From NCBI RefSeq assembly GCF_009848505.1, contig NZ_WWDL01000007.1, positions 82,584 through 146,583 of the forward strand: a stretch of DNA of 64,000 nt, written 5' to 3'. The notes under the pieces were generated by a model, which ran no database searches, was not told where the DNA came from, and was given only the letters and a program-made list of their open reading frames with translations. Position 1 is the stretch's first letter, and each line of letters starts with the position of its first letter. Both the position numbers and the translations under genes were made by a program. This document shows positions 8,880 to 17,273 of the stretch, in pieces. Origin of the DNA: Muricoccus harenae. Its GTDB lineage: Bacteria; Pseudomonadota; Alphaproteobacteria; Acetobacterales; Acetobacteraceae.

Positions 8880-9950
8880 ATGGCGCGCACCCACCGTATC
8901 GCGGTGATCCCGGGCGACGGGATCGGCAAGGAGACAACGCCGGAAGGGCTGCGCGTGCTGGATGCCGCCGCCCGCCGCTTCGGCTTCGAACTGTCGCTGA
9001 CCCATTACGACTGGTCCTGCGAGACCTATGCGCAGACCGGCAAGATGATGCCGGATGACGGACTGGACCGGCTGCGCGAGGCGGACAGCGTGTTCCTCGG
9101 CGCCGTGGGCTGGCCGGGGGTGCCGGACCATATCTCGCTCTGGGGCCTGCTGATCCCGATGCGGCGGGAATTCGACCAGTACATCTCCCTGCGGCCCTGC
9201 CGGCTGATGCCGGGGGTTCGCAGCCCGCTCGCGAATCGCGGGCCGGAGGACATCGACTTCGTTGTCGTGCGCGAGAACACGGAGGGCGAGTATTCCTCCT
9301 CCGGCGGGCGCATGTTCCGGGGCACGGAGCGGGAATTCGTCAGCCAGGAAAGCGTGTTCACGCGGCATGGCGTGGACCGGGTGATGAAATACGCCTTTGA
9401 GCTGGCGATGAAGCGGCCGCGGAAGAAGCTGACCTCGGCTACCAAGTCCAACGGCATCACCTTTACCATGCCGTTCTGGGACGAGCGCTTCGCGGAGATG
9501 GCGAAGAGCTATCCGGGGGTGACGACGGACCAGTTCCACATCGACATCCTTTGCGCGCATTTTGTGCAGCACCCGGATTGGTTCGACGTGGTGGTGGGCT
9601 CCAACCTGTTCGGTGACATCCTGTCTGACCTTGGCCCGGCGGTGGCGGGTTCGATCGGCATCGCGCCATCGGCCAACATCAACCCCGAGCGGGCGCATCC
9701 CTCCATGTTCGAGCCGGTGCATGGCAGCGCGCCGGACATCGCGGGCAAGGGGGTGGCCAACCCGATCGCTCAGATCTGGTCCGGCGCGCTGATGCTGGAG
9801 CATCTGGGCGAGAGGGAGGCGGCGGCGGCCATCACCACGGCCATCGAGTCGCTGCTGGCCGAGGGCGGCCCGCGTACCCGTGACCTGGACGGCAATGCCG
9901 GGACCGTGGAGGTCGGGAAGGCCCTGGCGGAGGCCGTTTCCCGCGGCTAG
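8880..9950 (+). CDS. Tartrate/D-malate dehydrogenase (isocitrate/isopropylmalate DH family)
   Basis: NAD-dependent decarboxylating dehydrogenase, 356 aa. It acts on tartrate or D-malate by family resemblance. Features: AVIPGDGIGKE near the N-terminus (cofactor side), RPCRLMPGVRSPL and VVRENTEGEYSSSGG (substrate-binding Arg and loop), the metal-site stretch VGSNLFGDILSDLGPAVAGS, and EPVHGSAPDIAGKG near the end. The WGLLIPMRREFDQYISLRP motif fits the TtuC/DmlA group rather than LeuB. The start follows AAGGAAGGGAA. It stands alone between a kinase and a small gene, so the pathway cannot be read from context. Confidence 0.88.
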   Translation: MARTHRIAVIPGDGIGKETTPEGLRVLDAAARRFGFELSLTHYDWSCETYAQTGKMMPDDGLDRLREADSVFLGAVGWPGVPDHISLWGLLIPMRREFDQYISLRPCRLMPGVRSPLANRGPEDIDFVVVRENTEGEYSSSGGRMFRGTEREFVSQESVFTRHGVDRVMKYAFELAMKRPRKKLTSATKSNGITFTMPFWDERFAEMAKSYPGVTTDQFHIDILCAHFVQHPDWFDVVVGSNLFGDILSDLGPAVAGSIGIAPSANINPERAHPSMFEPVHGSAPDIAGKGVANPIAQIWSGALMLEHLGEREAAAAITTAIESLLAEGGPRTRDLDGNAGTVEVGKALAEAVSRG

Positions 9951-10058
9951 AGCCAGGAGGAGGCCCGTTGCGTGCCGGCCATGCCGGGCCTCTACACTCG
10001 CACCGCATCAATCGACACTTGAACGTATATTCAGGTGTCGTTATAAATCGGCTTAGTG

Positions 10059-10075
10059 TTGCGAGTTATTCTCAA
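10059..10075. promoter_or_regulatory. Fur-box-like operator candidate
   Basis: TTGCGAGTTATTCTCAA, 34 bases upstream of the start of the 79-aa gene at 10109. It is a 17-base palindrome around a central T with two mismatched pairs and agrees with the TTGAGAATnATTCTCAA form of the Fur consensus at all but two positions. It lies in one of the few AT-rich stretches nearby (10018-10080), with TATATT and TATAAA words upstream that could be -10 elements. Iron control of the downstream gene is inferred. Confidence 0.5.
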
Positions 10076-10108
10076 CAACAGCGCAGCACGGAATATGGGG
10101 TTGGATGG

Positions 10109-10348
10109 ATGGGGCAAGACTTCAGCTACATCGCCCGCAACTGCGAGCGGGCCGTCGTGACCGCCTATCGCGAGCTGCGCGATGTTGGCACGAATGACTT
10201 CAGCGCCTTCGGCGCCTGCACCTCCCTGTACCGGATCCATCACCCGGAAGCGACGGTAACCGAGGCGCGTCGCCTGGTGGCGGAGTGGATCGACCACCAT
10301 GTTGTGCGCGCCGATCCTGGCCCGACACCTGGCTGCGACTGCGACTGA
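10109..10348 (+). CDS. Small protein of unknown function ending in CDCD
   Basis: 79 aa with no recognised domain. It begins MGQDFSYIARNCE, is mainly helical in appearance (ERAVVTAYRELRD, TEARRLVAEWIDHH), is rich in His/Asp/Glu, contains SLYRIHHPEAT in the middle, and ends PGCDCD; four Cys in all. The composition would suit metal binding or redox chemistry but nothing proves it. The start is chosen after AT-rich promoter-like DNA and the Fur-box-like site; the open frame runs back to 9968 but that part reads as non-coding. It lies 107 bases before the guanidinium exporter gene, with a riboswitch in between. Confidence 0.6.
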   Translation: MGQDFSYIARNCERAVVTAYRELRDVGTNDFSAFGACTSLYRIHHPEATVTEARRLVAEWIDHHVVRADPGPTPGCDCD

Positions 10349-10387
10349 CATTCTGATTGCGGGCGGCGCGACCAGCGCCTGACCTGT

Positions 10388-10440
10388 GGGCCGGGGGACG
10401 ACCCCTGGCCCGATCCCCCGTTCGCCGGGACGGCCCGGCC
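10388..10440 (+). promoter_or_regulatory. Guanidine-II (mini-ykkC) riboswitch
   Basis: Two adjacent hairpins, each with an ACGR tetraloop. Hairpin 1: arms 10388-10397 and 10402-10411 (10 pairs including one G-U) closing the loop ACGA at 10398-10401. Hairpin 2: arms 10424-10429 and 10434-10439 (6 pairs) closing ACGG at 10430-10433. The ribosome-binding run GGATGGGG (10446-10453) and GTG start (10456) follow at once. Two ACGR-capped hairpins just ahead of an SMR exporter gene is the published architecture of the guanidine-II class, which frees the ribosome site when guanidinium binds. No search was run. Confidence 0.9.
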
Positions 10441-10455
10441 CCATTGGATGGGGCC

Positions 10456-10782
10456 GTGAACTTGGCCTGGATTCTCCTTGTTATTGCTGGGCTGCTTGAG
10501 ATCGTCTGGGCCTTCGGGATGAAGGCTTCGGAAGGGTTTTCGCGTCTGGGCTGGTCGGTTCTTACCGTGGTGGCGATGGTCGCCAGCGTGGGGCTGCTGG
10601 GGCTCGCCATGCGGAGCCTGCCCCTGGGCACGGCCTATGCGATCTGGACCGGGATCGGGGCGCTGGGCGCCTTCGTGGTGGGGATCGCCGTGCTGGGAGA
10701 GGCGGCCACGCCGATGCGGATTGGCAGCGCGGCGCTGATCCTGGCGGGGCTGGTGGGGCTGAAGCTGACCTCGGGGGAGTAG
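10456..10782 (+). CDS. sugE: SMR-family guanidinium exporter (SugE/Gdx)
   Basis: Four-helix inner-membrane small multidrug resistance protein of 108 aa. GTG start at 10456, since upstream codons overlap the riboswitch and lack membrane character. The key Glu of helix 1 is in GLLEIVWAFGMKASEGF, and the Gdx-type signature LPLGTAYAIWTGIGALGAF lies in helix 3. Members of this SugE subtype export guanidinium in exchange for protons. The guanidine-II riboswitch in the leader supports this role strongly: expression would rise when guanidinium builds up. It ends 11 bases before the converging ScfR-type regulator gene. Confidence 0.93.
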   Translation: MNLAWILLVIAGLLEIVWAFGMKASEGFSRLGWSVLTVVAMVASVGLLGLAMRSLPLGTAYAIWTGIGALGAFVVGIAVLGEAATPMRIGSAALILAGLVGLKLTSGE

Positions 10783-10792
10783 GGCAGGCCGC

Positions 10793-12214
10793 TTATCCGG
10801 CGGCGCCGGGGGCGGGCTGGCTCGGTGGCGTGAAGCCGTAAGGGGCGCCGGCCTGGGCCGGATCGAGCAGGAGGCGGTGCTCGAGCGGCGGGAAGGCGCG
10901 GGAGCGGCAATCCGGGCGGTCGCAGAGGCGGCAGGACAGGCCGATCCCGACCCGTGCCGAGATCAGGTCCAGACCGTCGGCGTAGCAGACCTCCGGCGCG
11001 TGGCTCAGCTCGCAGCCCATGGCGACGACGCGCATGGGCGCCGGCTCGCCCCAGCGGGTGGCGGGGTGTTCCACCGTACGTGCGAAGCAGAGGAAGGCGG
11101 CGCCGTCGGTCAGCTCCGCCACCTGCACCACGATGCGGCCGGGGGTGGCGAAGGCGGCATGCGGGATCCAGCGCGGGCAGGAGCCGCCTCCGCGCGCAAA
11201 GGGGAAACCCGCGGCCGAGAAGCGCTTGGAGACATTTCCCGCCGGGTCCACGCGCAGGAAGAAGAAGGGCACCCCGCGCGCGCCCTCCCGCTGCAAGGTG
11301 GAGAGGCGGTGGCAGGTCTGCTCGTAAGATGCGGCGAAGCGGGCGGAGAGCGCGGCCACGTCATGCCGCAGCACGCGGGCGGCGGCGAGGAAGGGCGCGT
11401 AGGGCAGCATCACGGCGGCGGCCACGTAGTTGAGCAGGCCGATGCGCAGCATGGCGCCGGCTTCCTCGCTGGACGGGCCGATGACGGCGATGATTCGTTC
11501 GACGGCATCGCGTGCCTCCAGCAGGGCGAGGGTGAAGGCGAGATGGAAGCTGCGGCTTTCGCGCGGGAGGGTTTCGCTCAGGAGGAGCTGGCCCGCGGTG
11601 GCGTCGTAGCGGCGCAGGGCGGCGCCGGGCAGCACGCCGACGGAGACGGCAATTCCGTGATGGGCGTGCAGGCGATGCGCGAGTGCGTGGTCGAGCGCCT
11701 GGGGGGTGGGATCGCCCGCCGCGGCGCGCAGGGTTTCGGCGGCGTCCTCCAGGGCTGGGAAGTGGTTGCCGGCATCGTGGAAAGCGTCCCGCGCTTCCTC
11801 GCTGGGGAGCAGGAGGCGGCGGCCGGAGGGGAGGGAAAGGCCGGCGGAGTCCTCGCGCGCGACGCGCCAGGCGCGCCAGAGGGCGAGCATCGCGCGGGCG
11901 GCGTCGGGGGCTGAGGCGACGAGGGCGGCGGCCTGGTCCTCGGGCACGGCTTCGGCGCCGAGCAACGGATCCCTGAAGACTTCGCGCAGGCCGGCTTCGA
12001 GGCGGCCTTCCGCCTGGCCGGAGAGAAGGGCGAGATCGACGGAAAGGGCGTCGGCGAGCTTGAAGACGAGGCTGGCGGTGATGGCGCGCTGGTCGGCCTC
12101 GATGAGGTTCATGTAGCTGGCGGAAATGCCCAGGCGCGCGGCGAGGGCAGCCTGGGTGATGCCCTGTTCCTGGCGGAGACGCCGGACCACCCGGCCGATC
12201 ATGGGACGCGCCAT
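10793..12214 (-). CDS. ScfR/RamB-type XRE transcriptional regulator
   Basis: 473-aa regulator with an N-terminal XRE helix-turn-helix (QEQGITQAALAARLGISASYMNLIEADQR, residues about 15-43), a middle IrrE/ImmA-like peptidase-fold region, and a Cys-rich C-terminus (CRLCDRPDCRSRAFPP) found in the short-chain fatty acyl-CoA regulator family (ScfR, DUF2083). The actinobacterial relative RamB controls isocitrate lyase and acetate genes. Here the gene is divergent from aceA with 131 bases between them and matching 12-base repeats near each gene's start, so control of aceA and itself is the natural inference. Confidence 0.88.
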   Translation of the reverse strand: MARPMIGRVVRRLRQEQGITQAALAARLGISASYMNLIEADQRAITASLVFKLADALSVDLALLSGQAEGRLEAGLREVFRDPLLGAEAVPEDQAAALVASAPDAARAMLALWRAWRVAREDSAGLSLPSGRRLLLPSEEARDAFHDAGNHFPALEDAAETLRAAAGDPTPQALDHALAHRLHAHHGIAVSVGVLPGAALRRYDATAGQLLLSETLPRESRSFHLAFTLALLEARDAVERIIAVIGPSSEEAGAMLRIGLLNYVAAAVMLPYAPFLAAARVLRHDVAALSARFAASYEQTCHRLSTLQREGARGVPFFFLRVDPAGNVSKRFSAAGFPFARGGGSCPRWIPHAAFATPGRIVVQVAELTDGAAFLCFARTVEHPATRWGEPAPMRVVAMGCELSHAPEVCYADGLDLISARVGIGLSCRLCDRPDCRSRAFPPLEHRLLLDPAQAGAPYGFTPPSQPAPGAAG

Positions 12215-12345
12215 GATTTACAACCTTTACGGATTTTCGCCGGGGGCGGTGAAGGGATTGACCGGTTTGCTGGTCTGAACTGCCTGGAAAAGCTCGCTTT
12301 TTCGGCGCGGATGTCAATCCTTTACGCATTGCAGGAGGACAGGCG
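12215..12345. promoter_or_regulatory. Divergent control region of scfR-type gene and aceA with repeated motif
   Basis: CCTTTACGGATT at 12224-12235 and CCTTTACGCATT at 12319-12330 match at 11 of 12 bases, in the same orientation and 95 bases apart. The first lies 10 bases outside the regulator's start codon and the second overlaps the aceA leader just before its AGGAGG (12333-12338). A TTGACC word at 12258-12263 may be part of the aceA promoter. The placement suits operators for the regulator, but no binding data exist. Confidence 0.5.
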
Positions 12346-13758
12346 ATGCACCCCCAGACCCAACCCAATTTCTCCCCCGATGGCTCCGGCAGCGGCATTC
12401 CCGCGGAGCCCAACCGCTTCGCCGGGATCCGGCGCGACTACACGCCGGAGGATGTCGAGCGGCTCTCCGGCTCCTTCCGGGTTCGGCACACCCTGGCTGA
12501 GATGGGCGCCGAGCGGCTGTGGCGGCTGCTGCATTCGGAGCCCTTCGTGCCGACGCTCGGCGCGCTGACGGGCAACCAGGCGCTGCAGCAGGTGAAGGCC
12601 GGGCTGAAGGCGATCTATCTCTCCGGCTGGCAGGTGGCCGCCGATGCGAATTCGGCCGGGGAGATGTATCCGGACCAGTCGCTCTATCCAGTGGATTCCG
12701 TGCCGAAGGTGGTGCGGCGGATCAATGCCTCGCTGCGGCGCGCGGACCAGATCGCGACGCAGGAGGGTGGCGACACGACGCATTGGATGGCGCCGATCAT
12801 CGCCGATGCGGAGGCCGGCTTCGGCGGGCCGCTGAATGCCTATGAGCTGATGCGCGCGATGATCGAGGCGGGCGCGGCCGGCGTGCATTTCGAGGACCAG
12901 CTGGCCAGCGAGAAGAAGTGTGGGCATCTCGGGGGCAAGGTGCTGGTGCCGATCAGCCAGCATATCCGCACGCTGAACGCGGCGCGGCTGGCGGCCGACG
13001 TGGAGGGCGTGCCGACGGTGCTGCTCTGCCGCACGGATGCGGAGAGCGCGCAGCTTCTCACCAGCGACGTGGATGAGCGCGACCATCCCTTCATCAGCGG
13101 CGAGCGGACGCCTGAGGGGTTCTTCCGGATCAAGGCGGGCGTGGGCAAGGATTACGCGATCGCGCGCGGGCTGGCCTATGCGCCCTATGCCGACCTGCTG
13201 TGGTGGGAGACGAGCGATCCGGACCTGGAGGATGCGCGGCGCTTCGCCGAGGCGATCCACCGGGAGTTCCCGGACAAGCTGCTGGCTTATAACTGCTCAC
13301 CCAGCTTCAACTGGAAGCGGAAGATGGGCGAGGCGCAGGCGGCGAAGTTCCAGGCCGAGATCGCAGCCATGGGCTACAAGTTCCAGTTCATCACCCTCGC
13401 CGGCTTCCACAGCCTGAACCATTCGATGTTCAGCCTGGCAAGGGGATACCGCGAGCGCGGGATGGCCGCTTATTCCGAGTTGCAGCAGGCGGAATTCGCG
13501 TCCGAGGCGGATGGCTACACGGCCACGCGGCATCAGCGCGAGGTGGGGGTGGGGTACTTCGACGCGGTCGCCGCGGCGGCGAGCGGCGGACGTTCTTCCA
13601 CCACGGCATTGAAGCATTCGACCGAGGCGGCGCAGTTCCACGACGACGGTGGGGCAACGCCGCGGATGGGTGGGGAGCCAATCGATCACGACGATGGGCT
13701 GGTGCACAACCATGACTGGGCTTGCTCGGAGCGCAGCGCGCCGGCCATGGCGAAGTAG
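12346..13758 (+). CDS. aceA: Isocitrate lyase
   Basis: Cleaves isocitrate to glyoxylate and succinate, the first step of the glyoxylate shunt, allowing growth on acetate and fatty acids. 470 aa. The catalytic KKCGHLGGK motif lies at about residues 190-198 with the active Cys at 192. Metal-site and substrate features ([39 protein letters not shown]) are all present. It is longer than the E. coli enzyme because of extra C-terminal sequence rich in His/Asp. A strong AGGAGG precedes the ATG. Malate synthase is not adjacent. Likely controlled by the divergent ScfR-type regulator. Confidence 0.97.
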   Translation: MHPQTQPNFSPDGSGSGIPAEPNRFAGIRRDYTPEDVERLSGSFRVRHTLAEMGAERLWRLLHSEPFVPTLGALTGNQALQQVKAGLKAIYLSGWQVAADANSAGEMYPDQSLYPVDSVPKVVRRINASLRRADQIATQEGGDTTHWMAPIIADAEAGFGGPLNAYELMRAMIEAGAAGVHFEDQLASEKKCGHLGGKVLVPISQHIRTLNAARLAADVEGVPTVLLCRTDAESAQLLTSDVDERDHPFISGERTPEGFFRIKAGVGKDYAIARGLAYAPYADLLWWETSDPDLEDARRFAEAIHREFPDKLLAYNCSPSFNWKRKMGEAQAAKFQAEIAAMGYKFQFITLAGFHSLNHSMFSLARGYRERGMAAYSELQQAEFASEADGYTATRHQREVGVGYFDAVAAAASGGRSSTTALKHSTEAAQFHDDGGATPRMGGEPIDHDDGLVHNHDWACSERSAPAMAK

Positions 13759-13807
13759 TGCGGAACGCGCTGCCATGGGGCAGGGGTCCCATGGCAGCGC
13801 GACGCGA

Positions 13808-15394
13808 CTACTTCTTCTCCATATTCCAGAAGAACTGCACGGGGGAGAGCACCATGCCGGTGAGGTTCTTGCGGTAGGCCATTGGCTGCTGCACCAAACC
13901 TGCGGGTGCATAGGGCACGGTTTCGAAGGCGCGGCGCTCGATGCGGGCGGCCAGCGCCTTCTGCGTGTTCAGGTCGTCGCTCGCGATCCATTGGTCGCGC
14001 AGGGATTCGATCTCCGGGTCGTTGGGCCAGCCGAACCAGGCGGCGCCGCCGTTGCTGCGGATCAGCGGGTGCAGGGCGGGGTTCAGCACATCGGCGCCGG
14101 ACCAGAGGGTGTGAAAAACGGACCAACCGCCGGCATCGGGGGCGCCGCGATTGGCACGGCGGCCGATGAAGCTGGCCCAGTCGGTGGAGATCAGCTCGAC
14201 ATTCATGCCGAGATTCTTCAGGAGTTCCTGCGTGACGAGGGACTGGTTGTAGGCGATGGGCTGGTCGGCGGGAGCGAGGAGGACGACCTTCTCGTTGTTG
14301 TAGCCGGCTTCCTTCAGCATCGCCCTGGCGCGGGTTATGTCGGCGCGCATCGCCTCGGCGCCGCCGGCGCCGGTGGACATGGGCGAGCCCGGGGTGAAGA
14401 AGGTCTTGGCTTCCTGGTAGTATTCCGGGCTGCCGACGACCGCCTGCATGTAGTCTTCCTGCTTCATCGCCATCATCACGGCTTGGCGGACCTTCGGATT
14501 GTTGAAGGGCGGCTGCGTGTGGTTGAAGCGCATCAGCAGGATAAGACCGAGCGGCACGTTCTGGATGGCGATGTTGCGGTCGCGCTTCAGGACCGGCAGC
14601 AGGTCCACGGGTGGCTGTTCGTACCAGTCCACCTCGCCCTGGATCATGGCGCCGACGGCGGCTGCAGGCTCGGTGAGCGCGACCCATTCGATCTTGTCGA
14701 TCTTCGCGAGTTTGCCGCCGGCGGCCCAGGAGGGAGCCTCCTCGCGCGGCTTGTAGCCGGCGAAGCGCTCGTAGATGGCGTTCTGGCCGGGCACCCATTG
14801 TGTCGTCTGGAAGCGCCAGGGGCCGGAGCCGATGGCTTCGGTGATGTTGCGCGCGGGGTCCGTCATTGCGACGCGCTCGGGCATCATGAAGGGCACGTTG
14901 GAGGAAAGCTTGCCGAGCGCCGCCGTGATCTGCGGGAAGGGCTTCTTCAAGCGGATGGCGAAGCTGCGCGCGTCCACCACGTCGTAGCCGTCGACGAAGG
15001 TGGCGAAGGTCTGGCCGAAGGCGTCGCGTGCGGACCAGCGGCGGATGGAGGCGATGCAGTCCTGCGCGCGGACGGGGGTGTTGTCGTGGAACATCAGCCT
15101 GTCGCGCAGCTGGAAAGTCCACTTCAATCCATCCGGCGCGCTTTCCCAGTGCTGCACCATCTGTGGCTTGATCTGGAAGTTCTCATCCGTCGCGAAGAGC
15201 GTGTCGTAGATGAGATAGCCGTGGTTGCGGATGACGTAGCTGGTGGCGACGATGGGATCGAGCGAGGGCAGCGGCGTCGAGGGGATGAAGCGCAGCGGGG
15301 CCGCGGATTGCGCACGGGCGGGGCCGATATAGGGCATGCCGGCAGTGGCGATGGCGGCGCCTCCGGCGAGGAGGTGGCGGCGGGTCAGGCTCAT
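13808..15394 (-). CDS. ABC transporter substrate-binding protein, family 5 (Tat-like signal)
   Basis: 528-aa periplasmic binding protein of the peptide/nickel class. The N-terminus MSLTRRHLLAGGAAIATAG carries a twin-arginine motif followed by a hydrophobic core and an AQSAAP cleavage region, so Tat export is likely. The body has the family strands SYVIRNHGYLIYDTL, WTFQLRDRLMFHDNTPV and GSGPWRFQTT. It is the second gene after a DapA-family gene on the same strand (119-base gap), with no permease or ATPase beside it, so it must use components encoded elsewhere or be an orphan. Ligand unknown. Confidence 0.88.
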   Translation of the reverse strand: MSLTRRHLLAGGAAIATAGMPYIGPARAQSAAPLRFIPSTPLPSLDPIVATSYVIRNHGYLIYDTLFATDENFQIKPQMVQHWESAPDGLKWTFQLRDRLMFHDNTPVRAQDCIASIRRWSARDAFGQTFATFVDGYDVVDARSFAIRLKKPFPQITAALGKLSSNVPFMMPERVAMTDPARNITEAIGSGPWRFQTTQWVPGQNAIYERFAGYKPREEAPSWAAGGKLAKIDKIEWVALTEPAAAVGAMIQGEVDWYEQPPVDLLPVLKRDRNIAIQNVPLGLILLMRFNHTQPPFNNPKVRQAVMMAMKQEDYMQAVVGSPEYYQEAKTFFTPGSPMSTGAGGAEAMRADITRARAMLKEAGYNNEKVVLLAPADQPIAYNQSLVTQELLKNLGMNVELISTDWASFIGRRANRGAPDAGGWSVFHTLWSGADVLNPALHPLIRSNGGAAWFGWPNDPEIESLRDQWIASDDLNTQKALAARIERRAFETVPYAPAGLVQQPMAYRKNLTGMVLSPVQFFWNMEKK

Positions 15395-15513
15395 CGGTCA
15401 ATCCTCATAGGGTTTGATGCCGTGCGCTTGGCGGCGCTTCCAGCGTTTCGTCCGCGTCTGTGTCTTGGGAACGGCCCCGTCGGGCCGTTCCGTTCATGCG
15501 ATTGCGCGCTGAA

Positions 15514-16443
15514 TCAGGCCGCCTTGGGCAGGCCCACATCCGGCAGCTTGGGGCGGCTGGCGAGGGCGGCCTTCATCATCGCCTCGACCTCCCCGCGCTC
15601 CTTCTCCGGCAGGGCGAGGCGGGGCGGGCGGGTGATGGCGGAGCCGCGGCCCATAATGGCCTCGCAGAGCTTGATGCATTGCACGAGGTCCGGGCGCGCA
15701 TCGAGATGCAGCAGCGGCATGAACCATTCGTAGATCGGCATCAGCTCGGCCATGCGGCCTTCCCGCGCCAGGCGGAAGAGGGTCTCGCCCTCAACCGGGA
15801 AGGCGTTGGACATGCCGGAGACCCAGCCCTCGGCGCCCATCAGCACGCTTTCCACCACCACGTCGTCCAGGCCTGCGAAGAGGGTGAAGCGGTCGCCGAC
15901 GAGATTGCGCAGGTCGGTGAAGCGGCGCGTATCGCCCGAGGATTCCTTAAAGCAGACGATGGTCTCGACATCGGCGAGCATGGCCAGGATGTCGGGCGTG
16001 ACGTCGTTCTTGTAGATGGGCGGGTTGTTGTAGACCATCACCGGCAGGTCGGTGGCAGAGGCCACGCCGCGGAAATGCGCGGCGGTCTCGTGCGGCTTCG
16101 CGGAATAGACGAGGGCGGGCATCACCATGATGCCGTCCAGCCCGATGCGCGAGGCTTCCTTCGCCGTGTCGCAGGCGAAGGCCGTGGTGAATTCGGCAAT
16201 GCCGGCGATGACGGGAACGCGGCCCTTCGCGGCGTCCTTCGCGGCCCCCATCACCTGCACCTTCTCCTTGAGGGAGAGCGCGGTGTTCTCGCCGACCGTA
16301 CCGCAGACGATGAGGCCGGAGACGCCATCCCGAACCAGGTTCTCGATCACCTTGTGGGTGGCCTGGAGGTCCAGGCTGAAATCCTCGCGGAACTGGGTGG
16401 TGACGGCGGGGAATACGCCCTGCCAGCCGATCTTCTTCGCCAT
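15514..16443 (-). CDS. Dihydrodipicolinate synthase family (DapA-like) lyase
   Basis: 309-aa class I aldolase-fold enzyme. Start MAKKIGWQG at 16443, preceded by AGGAG; sequence upstream of it is unrelated. The Schiff-base Lys lies in ETIVCFKESSGDTR and the catalytic Tyr in LPVMVYNNPP; the ligand loop CGTVGENTAL near residue 45 corresponds to the pyruvate-binding GTTGE of DapA. The departures from DapA proper and the neighbouring orphan binding protein suggest a catabolic member (sugar acid, sialate or hydroxyproline type) rather than lysine synthesis. The exact reaction is unknown. Confidence 0.85.
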   Translation of the reverse strand: MAKKIGWQGVFPAVTTQFREDFSLDLQATHKVIENLVRDGVSGLIVCGTVGENTALSLKEKVQVMGAAKDAAKGRVPVIAGIAEFTTAFACDTAKEASRIGLDGIMVMPALVYSAKPHETAAHFRGVASATDLPVMVYNNPPIYKNDVTPDILAMLADVETIVCFKESSGDTRRFTDLRNLVGDRFTLFAGLDDVVVESVLMGAEGWVSGMSNAFPVEGETLFRLAREGRMAELMPIYEWFMPLLHLDARPDLVQCIKLCEAIMGRGSAITRPPRLALPEKERGEVEAMMKAALASRPKLPDVGLPKAA

Positions 16444-16544
16444 GGGAAGCTCCTGCGCTGCGGACAAAACGTAGATTGGATAAAATAGACGGGTCAAGCG
16501 TGCGTGCGGGGTCGCTGGTGGCGGCGCCAGGATCAGGATGGGGC

Positions 16545-17189
16545 TTAGCGGAAGATGAGAGTGGAACTGGCGGGTTGCCGGGACTCCCAACCGAGGCGCT
16601 CCAACTCCGGCCAATCCTGTTCCGCCGCCGGATAGCCCAGACAGAAATAGCCGATGAGGGTCCAGCCCGGCGGCAGGTCCAGGACCGCGGCGACCTTCGC
16701 CGGCTCAAGGATGGAAACCCAGCCGAGGCCAAGGCCCGATGCCCGCGCGGCCAGCCAAAGCGTGTGCACGGTCATGACGGCCGAGTAGGCCGTGGTCTCC
16801 GGCATTGTCCGGCGCGCCAGCCCGTGGCCCTGCTCCGGATCGGGCAGGGCGAAGACGGCGAGATGGCAGGGCGCCTGGTCAAGCCCAGCCAATTTGAGCC
16901 GTGCATAGAGGGCTGCCCGCTCGGGCTCCTGGCCGGACAGGGCTTGCGCGTTGCATGCCTTGAAGCTCGCGCGGATCGCGGCGCGGCGGGATGGGTCATC
17001 CACCAGGACGAAGCGCCAGAGCTGGCTGAGGCCCACCGAGGGGGCGAGATTTGCCACGTCCAACAATTCGCGCAGCAGGCGGGAAGGCACGGGCTTCCGG
17101 TCGAAATGGCGCACGTCGCGCCGCCACCGGAACAACTCCGTCAGCTGCGTGCGGAAGCCATCCCCGAAGACGTGTGCGGGTAGCGTCAT
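16545..17189 (-). CDS. bluB: 5,6-dimethylbenzimidazole synthase (BluB)
   Basis: Nitroreductase-fold flavoenzyme that fragments reduced FMN with oxygen to give dimethylbenzimidazole, the lower ligand of cobalamin. 214 aa. Motifs: FRWRRDVRHFDRKPV (FMN phosphate contact), NLAPSVGLSQLWRFVLVDD, and the BluB-specific MPETTAYSAVMTVHTLWLAARASGLG then GWVSILEP. The usual family reads SQPWRF; here Leu replaces Pro. It stands apart from any cobalamin operon in this window and no cobalamin riboswitch is seen upstream. The gap 17190-17273 holds no gene. Confidence 0.88.
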   Translation of the reverse strand: MTLPAHVFGDGFRTQLTELFRWRRDVRHFDRKPVPSRLLRELLDVANLAPSVGLSQLWRFVLVDDPSRRAAIRASFKACNAQALSGQEPERAALYARLKLAGLDQAPCHLAVFALPDPEQGHGLARRTMPETTAYSAVMTVHTLWLAARASGLGLGWVSILEPAKVAAVLDLPPGWTLIGYFCLGYPAAEQDWPELERLGWESRQPASSTLIFR

Positions 17190-17273
17190 GGTGGCCTTAC
17201 GTCATGCCCCCGATATTACGGCTCCCGACGGGCCGCGGATTTCTTGCGGCCCTCCAGGAGCGAGGGCGCGGCC

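Noticed and set aside
13649..15733. 694-codon plus-strand open frame
   Set aside because: Lies opposite a clear binding-protein gene and has no domain; shadow frame.
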